The position numbers and the translations under genes are program-made. From Thermaurantiacus tibetensis (lineage in GTDB: Bacteria > Pseudomonadota > Alphaproteobacteria > Sphingomonadales > Sphingomonadaceae), in contig NZ_JACHTM010000007.1 of NCBI RefSeq assembly GCF_015354055.1, positions 1-33,682 of the forward strand: a DNA stretch of 33,682 nucleotides. Direction: 5' to 3'. The notes beneath the pieces were generated by a model. It ran no database searches, had not been told where the DNA came from, and saw nothing but the letters and a program-made list of their open reading frames with translations. Positions 29,707 to 33,682 of the stretch are shown piece by piece (positions within the stretch are counted from its first letter, which is position 1; every line of letters begins with the position of its first letter).

Positions 29707-31596
29707 TCAGTCTCCTTCCACCAGCCGCAGCCGGGTGACGGCCGCCGCAAACCTGTCGGTGTAGCTGTCCGCCCCGGGCGACAGTGCAGGCGCAGCCGCG
29801 CGCGCCGCGGCGGCCTCACGGAGCCGAACCGGCCGCAGCACGGTCGCAACCGGCAGCGGCTGCGGCGAATCGGTCGCCTCCGGCACGTAGAGCCGCGCCA
29901 GCTCCTCGGCCTCGAGCAGGCCCTGCAGCTCCACCTGCCGCGCCACGGCCCTGCGGTGCTCGGCCTCGAGCTTCGCCCGCCGCCGCGCCGCCTCCACGTC
30001 GAGAAAGCCGGCAGCCTCCCAGACCGGCACGGTGGCCAGGAACCGCCCGGCAGCGTCATAGGCGTGGATCCCGCCGTGGAGATCGTCCGGGTCGAAGCGG
30101 ATCGTGAGCCACTGCCCGGCCAGCCGCGTGCAGTCCGGGGACCAGTAGCTGTTCCCGCAGAAGCGGATCGCGCCTGACTGCCGGTCGGCCCGCACCCTGT
30201 CCGCGGCCAGCAGGGCCAGGCGCACCTGTTCGGCCGTGGCGCGGCCAACCGGTGCGCGCGCGTAGCTCTCGGCGAACACCTCGTCGAACGAGCGGCCCTG
30301 CGCCGTCTCCGTCCGCCGCCCGCGCCGGGCGTTGTGCGCCGCGATCCCGGCGCGCACCACCGCCTCGAACTGGTCCAGCGGCACCGCCTGCGAGCCGTAG
30401 TTCTCGGGCTTTGCGTCCGGCCGGTTGCCCGTCCACGCACCGGCAAGCGCCGGGTGCTTGGCGACCGCATCGCAGAAGTCGCGGAAAGCCCGCTCGATCG
30501 GCTTCGACTGCCCGCGGTAGGGCGTCGTCCAGTGCACCCTGATGCCAAAGAGCGTCAGGATCCCGAGCGGCTCTTCCGCCCGCACCCTGAAGCGGAACCG
30601 GCTGGGAGCACCTCCGGTGATCCACTTGCTCGCAAACGCGCGGCCATTGTCCATCAGGCAGCCGGCCGGGATGCCAAAGTCCCGGAACAGGTCGGCAAAG
30701 GCCAGCCGCGTCAGCACTGCGCTTTCGGTCTCGCCGATCCGCAACGCCAGGATCTTCCGGCTGTAGACGTCCTGGATGGCAACCATCACTGGCCGCGCCA
30801 CCCGCCCGTCAGGCCAGCGCACGAACACGTCCCACCGGTGCCCGTCCACGTTGACGAGCTCGAGCGCTTCCAGCGCCGCCACCGATCGCTCCTGCGGCGG
30901 CAGCATCCGCCGCACCGCCTCGCGCCCCTCCCGCCGCGCCACCACCACCTCGCGCGGCACCTCGCGCGCAAGCCGCCTGCGGAACGCCTTGAGGCCCGGC
31001 ACGGCCACGCCGCGCGCGGCCGCAAGCGCCGCGGCCCGCGCGTGGCAGGAGGCAAACGTCGGCCGCTCCGGCCGCAGCCAGTCCGAGACGAACGCCTGCC
31101 AGATCTCCTCGTCGATCGCGGCCGGATCGCCGCCGCCCCGCCACTGCGGCGCAAGCGCCTGCGGCCAGTCCGCCCGCCTCAGGCCCGTCACCAGCTGCCT
31201 CCAGCGGTAGATCGTGGCGATGCTGACCCCGGTCTCGGCTGCCACCGCCGCGACCGCCGCCGTCAGCGAACCGGCCGAGACGCGCCGTTCCTCCACGGCA
31301 TCCAGCACCACCGCCCGCTGCACGCCCTCGGCCAGCGCCGGCCCGGCCTCCACGAGCGCCGCATCCCTGAGCGGCGCGGGCTCCTCCCCTGCCGCGCGCG
31401 CGGCAAGCGCCATCCGCGCCGCCAGCGGCAGCGCGTCCAGCGGATACTGGCGCCCGCCGCCGCGCTGGCTGGCCGGCCGCCACGGCCATCCTTCCGCCGT
31501 GGCCCGCGCATTGATCCGCCGCTTCGTGCGCGGCAGCCCGGGCAGGCGCAGCGCGGCAAGCTCGGCCGCCGTGAACCAGCGCTCGGGCTCGCGCAT
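29707..31596 (-). CDS. A: MuA-type DDE transposase
   Basis: A 629-residue transposase. The N-terminal winged-helix site-binding domain starts RWFTAAELAALRLPGLPRTK, then RINARATAEGWPWRPASQRG. A second helix-turn-helix lies near residues 105-145 (TGVSIATIYRWRQLVTGL). The catalytic core has Asp251 (NVDGHRWD), Asp316 (LMDNGRAF) and Glu368 (KPIERAF), which match Mu D269, D336 and E392 in order and spacing. The C-terminal region is Arg-rich and ends in a short tail, for contact with MuB. It should bind the repeats at both prophage ends. All three catalytic residues are present, so the element is likely able to move. Confidence 0.95.
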   Translation of the reverse strand: MREPERWFTAAELAALRLPGLPRTKRRINARATAEGWPWRPASQRGGGRQYPLDALPLAARMALAARAAGEEPAPLRDAALVEAGPALAEGVQRAVVLDAVEERRVSAGSLTAAVAAVAAETGVSIATIYRWRQLVTGLRRADWPQALAPQWRGGGDPAAIDEEIWQAFVSDWLRPERPTFASCHARAAALAAARGVAVPGLKAFRRRLAREVPREVVVARREGREAVRRMLPPQERSVAALEALELVNVDGHRWDVFVRWPDGRVARPVMVAIQDVYSRKILALRIGETESAVLTRLAFADLFRDFGIPAGCLMDNGRAFASKWITGGAPSRFRFRVRAEEPLGILTLFGIRVHWTTPYRGQSKPIERAFRDFCDAVAKHPALAGAWTGNRPDAKPENYGSQAVPLDQFEAVVRAGIAAHNARRGRRTETAQGRSFDEVFAESYARAPVGRATAEQVRLALLAADRVRADRQSGAIRFCGNSYWSPDCTRLAGQWLTIRFDPDDLHGGIHAYDAAGRFLATVPVWEAAGFLDVEAARRRAKLEAEHRRAVARQVELQGLLEAEELARLYVPEATDSPQPLPVATVLRPVRLREAAAARAAAPALSPGADSYTDRFAAAVTRLRLVEGD

Positions 31597-31639
31597 CAGG
31601 CCCGCGCCAGCCTTGAGGGCATCGCCTGCGCAACGAGGC

Positions 31640-31894
31640 TCACGCCGCGCTCCGATTCATGGGGTGCGCGCCCGCCCTTTCCGCGCTATGGTCCGAAACC
31701 TCGGATTGCCGGGAAGGGTCGTCACTCGTGGCCAGAAGCGTCAGCACCGCCTCCTCCACGCGCCGGCTGCGCTTGCCCCGCAGCAGGTCAGAGACCGACC
31801 GGTCCGGCAGCCCGTGCGCCGCCTCGAACGCGCGCACCGAGCGGAACCGCTTCCGGATCGCCGCCTTCACATCCTCCTTATGCATCGCGAGCAT
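31640..31894 (-). CDS. ner: Ner-like DNA-binding regulator
   Basis: An 84-residue protein with the Ner/Nlp helix-turn-helix: MHKEDVKAAIRKRFRSVRAF, EAAHGLPDRSVSDLLRGKRS, RRVEEAVLTLL. Mu Ner (75 residues) shuts down early transcription and repressor synthesis. GGAGG stands about seven bases before ATG 31894, which supports this start over the ATG three codons later. It is divergent from the repressor gene and is followed by the transposase gene. Confidence 0.87.
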   Translation of the reverse strand: MLAMHKEDVKAAIRKRFRSVRAFEAAHGLPDRSVSDLLRGKRSRRVEEAVLTLLATSDDPSRQSEVSDHSAERAGAHPMNRSAA

Positions 31895-31897
31895 CGC

Positions 31898-32569
31898 GTG
31901 ACCTCCACATCAGTCTCGACAACTCGGCACGATGAATCGGTATATGCCGAGACTTCGGAAGACTGGCAAGGGGCAGCACGAGATATCGGGCTCGGCTCTC
32001 GGATCCGTAGCCGTCTGGGCGGAACGCCGCCCGCGCGTTTCGCACGACAGGTCGGCATCCCGTCGTCCACGATGGACAGCGTACTCAAAGGCACGATCCC
32101 GCGGGCCGACAACGCCGTCCGCATCGCCCGTGCGCTTGGCGTCTCGGTCGAATGGCTCTTGACCGGCGAGGGCCCGCCGCCAGGCGCGCCGCCAGAGCCT
32201 GGCGAAGGCGCACAGGCGCCCGCCCCCGCTCCCCCGCCTTCCGGCCCCGCCTGCTGCGAACCCCCCCACGCGCCCGCCTCCGCCGGGCCGCACCACGGCG
32301 CCGCCAGCGCCTACGACCGCGCCGCCGCCACCGTCGATCGCGCCGCGCAAATCGCCCGCGTCGAGCCCTCAGCGGCCGTCCGCGTCGCCCTCATGCAGAT
32401 CCTCTTCCGCCACGACATCCCGGCCGAAGAGATCGCGCTCCTGCTCGCCGCCACCCACCCGGGCAGCCTCCACCGGGTGCCCGTCCAGCCCTCCGGAAGC
32501 CCCCGCGAAAGTCCTGCTGCAGAACCCTCTCCAGACCCTTCCGTGGGACAAGATTTGCGTCCCACTTAA
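31898..32569 (+). CDS. Xre-type lysogeny repressor (c-like)
   Basis: The only substantial plus-strand gene of the phage. The helix-turn-helix domain is clear: LGSRIRSRLGGTPPARFARQ, VGIPSSTMDSVLKGTIPRAD, NAVRIARALGVSVEWLLTGE. A Pro/Ala-rich linker follows, then a C-terminal helical part (AAVRVALMQILFRHDIPAEE, IALLLAATHPGS) that may serve for oligomerisation. The start is uncertain. No start codon lies between the operator and the helix-turn-helix; GTG 31898 and ATG 31880 are in frame, but both overlap ner and the early promoter, and neither has a good ribosome-binding site. The stop codon lies just after a GTGGGAC/GTCCCAC inverted repeat. The gene faces ner, the typical lysogeny switch layout. 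Confidence 0.83.
   Translation: MTSTSVSTTRHDESVYAETSEDWQGAARDIGLGSRIRSRLGGTPPARFARQVGIPSSTMDSVLKGTIPRADNAVRIARALGVSVEWLLTGEGPPPGAPPEPGEGAQAPAPAPPPSGPACCEPPHAPASAGPHHGAASAYDRAAATVDRAAQIARVEPSAAVRVALMQILFRHDIPAEEIALLLAATHPGSLHRVPVQPSGSPRESPAAEPSPDPSVGQDLRPT
31923..31969 (-). promoter_or_regulatory. Early promoter (Pe) and operator between ner and the repressor
   Basis: On the minus strand TTGCCA (31969-31964) and CATATA (31946-31941) are separated by 17 bases and point towards ner. The inverted repeat CTCGGCA (31923-31929) and TGCCGAG (31945-31951) covers the -10 region. A binding site there would block early transcription. Promoter boxes and repeat are visible; which protein (repressor or Ner) binds is not known. 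Confidence 0.6.
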
Positions 32570-32682
32570 ATCTTTCCGCCTGGCCCGCGGAATGGCGCTT
32601 TTCCCGCGCTTGCTCAGTCGGTTAGGCGCCTTCGCCGCCCTGCTCATTCTGAGTCCCACTTAAATCCACCTAAGTGGGACTC
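32543..32682. promoter_or_regulatory. Operator-like array of GTCCCACTTA repeats downstream of the repressor
   Basis: The exact 13-mer GTCCCACTTAAAT occurs at 32559-32571 and 32653-32665. The first forms an inverted repeat with GTGGGAC (32543-32549). The second belongs to a perfect 12-bp inverted repeat GAGTCCCACTTA/TAAGTGGGACTC (32651-32662 with 32671-32682, 8-base centre). Related pieces occur at 32822 (GTGCCACTTA) and 32913 (GTCCCACTT). These could be repressor operators, a transpositional enhancer or accessory transposase sites. The second could also be a terminator of the repressor message. Confidence 0.55.
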
Positions 32683-32946
32683 AAAACACCCCTCTGGAAG
32701 GCCTCGAAACCGCCCCTCGTCGCGCCTAACCCATTGATAAGAGCTCTGAATGACGCATTTCATTTAGGAAATCAGCTTTCGCAAACCTTCTGTCCCGATC
32801 GCCCGGAAATACGCGAACTGAGTGCCACTTAGGGACGTTGAGAATGCGACGCAACAGGATATTCCGCAGTTTTCTCAGGCACTTCCCTCGCAGTCCCTGC
32901 CAGTCCCGCAGAGTCCCACTTTTCTCAAACCTCTTGTCCCCTCACA
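32570..32946. other. Prophage c-end (attL-like), non-coding, with transposase sites
   Basis: No convincing gene lies in these 377 bp, which are richer in A/T than the rest of the phage. Read from the end inwards (minus strand), a site GGGACAAGAGGTTTGAGAAA lies at 32940-32921. A second close match, GGGACAGAAGGTTTGCGAAA, lies at 32796-32777 in the same orientation. A weaker one (TGAGAAAA with GGGA) is near 32887-32870. These correspond to Mu L1-L3. The terminal bases are TGTGAG read inwards. Confidence 0.82.
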
Positions 32947-32951
32947 ACCAG
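32947..32951. repeat. Target-site duplication ACCAG (right copy)
   Basis: ACCAG follows the last prophage base directly and equals bases 51-55. Together they mark a single Mu-type insertion event without later loss at the ends. Confidence 0.93.
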
Positions 32952-33626
32952 CTTGAGGGCGCCGGCATGGTCGAAGCGGTCCCACCGCTCCATCACGGTC
33001 AGCCAGCGCCGCCACAGCGCGACGCGGCGCGTCCAAGCAGCAGGCAGCGAGGCCGGCACGGCCTGCTCGGAGGGCAGGACCGCCAAGGCCGCCTGATATG
33101 CCCGCTGCCGCGTGAAGTTGGCCACAGAGACGAGGACACGGCCCAGCCCGACAGCCTCGGCGGGCACGTCGACGGGCGTCTCGGTGCCATCCTCGACCTG
33201 GCGAAGATCGCGACGCCGTCCGGTCATCAGCCGCAGGTCGCAGCCTCCTGTCATGGCTGCTGCAAGCATGAGCGCCCCAGACATGCTTTTCGTGCCGCCC
33301 GTGTAATCCGCGATCACATGATGGCCTTGCGCGAGCGCTCGCTCCAAGCGCGTGAGGATGAGGGCGAAGGCACGATCAGGATCGTCAGCCGGGACGGCGA
33401 GCTTTTCGTACTGTTCCGGGAAGCCCTCGCAACCTTTGATGCTCGCCTCGACCTCGGAACCTGAACCCGGCATTCCGTCCCGACTTTCCGAGACGATGAA
33501 CAGCGCACGGTTGGGCCGGCACGCGGCGCTGGACGAGCGCAGCGGTGCAGGGCTCCCGCCGACGGTGAGGACGAGGAGGGTTGGTCGATCCGTCGCAGCA
33601 GTGCCGGTCAGAGCCCGCTCAGCCAT
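32947..33626 (-). pseudogene. Host CARF-type CRISPR accessory protein (TIGR02710-like), interrupted by the prophage
   Basis: The first 227 codons of a host gene. Residues 16-28 (TLLVLTVGGSPAP) and RPNRALFIVSES form the start of a CARF-type Rossmann fold. VIADYTGGTKSMSGALMLAA (about 105-124) holds the DYTGGTK motif characteristic of CRISPR-associated CARF proteins, in particular the TIGR02710 group. A helical region follows (TRRVALWRRWLTVMERWDRF). CARF domains bind cyclic oligoadenylates made by type III CRISPR complexes and control an effector part. The prophage enters after the codon for Val227. Translation now runs only six residues into the phage end (VRGQEV) and stops at 32925, so the C-terminal part is lost. 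The ATG overlaps the gene upstream by eight bases, so it was part of an operon. Confidence 0.78.
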
Positions 33627-33682
33627 GCGCAGACCTCGACATCCCTTGCACCTCGTAGGCGCCGAGTCCGAAGCTCGCCTCC
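33619..33682 (-). CDS. 3' end of an upstream host gene, partial
   Basis: The minus-strand frame EASFGLGAYEVQGMSRSAHG then stop overlaps the start of the CARF gene by eight bases. Only 20 codons are inside the window. The Gly-rich FGLGAYEV segment near the C-terminus might suit a CRISPR RAMP-type protein, which would agree with the neighbour, but the fragment is too short to decide. Confidence 0.4.
   Translation of the reverse strand, partial: EASFGLGAYEVQGMSRSAHG

Larger units (their letters stand above)
56..32946. mobile_element. Complete Mu-like prophage, inverted (early end at right)
   Basis: The element begins TGTAGCGGGACAGG and, read from the other end, begins TGTGAGGGGACAAG. It is bounded by the ACCAG duplication and is 32,891 bp long. 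It carries a full Mu-type early set (repressor, Ner, MuA, MuB, Gam, GemA, Mor) and a Mu/FluMu-type head module (terminase, DUF935 portal, MuF, gpI, gpT, DUF1320, gpG, gp37). The tail module is of siphovirus type (tube, chaperone pair, tape measure) rather than the contractile sheath and baseplate of Mu. All catalytic genes I checked are uninterrupted, so the prophage may be functional. Early genes lie next to the 32946 end, which therefore corresponds to Mu attL; the 56 end corresponds to attR. Confidence 0.95.

Noticed and set aside
30334-31935. Long plus-strand frame opposite the transposase gene
   Set aside because: Shadow of MuA; no domain, Arg/His/Pro-rich.
31932-32162. Plus-strand frame starting with ATG within the operator (76 codons)
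   Set aside because: It is out of frame with the helix-turn-helix of the repressor and encodes an Arg/Ser-rich sequence without a domain.
1-33682. CRISPR array or tRNA gene
   Set aside because: No regularly spaced short repeats and no cloverleaf with a T-loop consensus were seen by eye, although the flanking host gene belongs to a CRISPR-associated family.

Overview
The window holds one complete, apparently intact Mu-like (transposable) prophage of about 32.9 kb (56..32946) with a few hundred bases of host DNA on its right and 55 bases on its left. GC content is very high except in one stretch of a large receptor-binding-type gene (about 22.0-24.0 kb). Together with the gene set (gpT, gpI, DUF935, GemA, Mor, a DnaA domain-IV protein), this suggests a high-GC alphaproteobacterial host. 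I cannot name the genus.

The prophage ends can be read to the base. Both ends start TGT, carry copies of a GGGACARGAGGTTTGAG transposase-type site, and are flanked by the 5-bp direct repeat ACCAG (51..55 and 32947..32951). Removing the element and one repeat restores an open reading frame across the junction. That frame is a minus-strand gene for a CRISPR-associated CARF-type protein (TIGR02710-like, with DYTGGTKSM). The phage has therefore split a putative type III CRISPR accessory gene.

The phage lies inverted, with its early (c) end on the right. Reading leftwards on the minus strand:
- Control and transposition: a divergent Xre-type repressor (plus strand), Ner, MuA transposase and MuB ATPase.
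- Early block: a chain of small genes joined mostly by ATGA/GTGA overlaps (DnaA domain-IV protein, Gam, two small DNA-binding proteins, tiny membrane proteins), then GemA and the activator Mor.
- Middle/late start: a promoter-like gap (25222-25302), then a beta-sandwich protein, a 1123-residue Ig-repeat/SGNH-like protein and a secreted beta-helix protein.
- Packaging and head: DUF2730, the VpaChn25_0724 family protein, small and large terminase, DUF935 portal, a MuF protein with a C-terminal nuclease-toxin-like domain, gpI protease with an internal scaffold start, a decoration protein, gpT capsid, gp35-like, DUF1320, gpG and gp37.
- Tail: a siphovirus-type tail with tail tube, two chaperone frames linked by an A_AAA_AAC slippery site, and an 825-residue tape measure. 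A tip/fibre protein with collagen-like repeats follows.
- Lysis and end: GH19 endolysin, holin, and two last tail-type genes near the left end.

The most unusual features are: the insertion into a CRISPR accessory gene; two tandem, related, terminator-ended plus-strand elements (14437..14574 and 14599..14734) that look like small RNAs antisense to the structural operon; a perfect 492-bp tandem duplication in a tail gene; the -1 frameshift signal; and recurring short motifs (GTGGGACAAG, GTCCCACTTAAAT, GCCGGAC-N4-GTCCGGC) confined to the regulatory gaps I examined.
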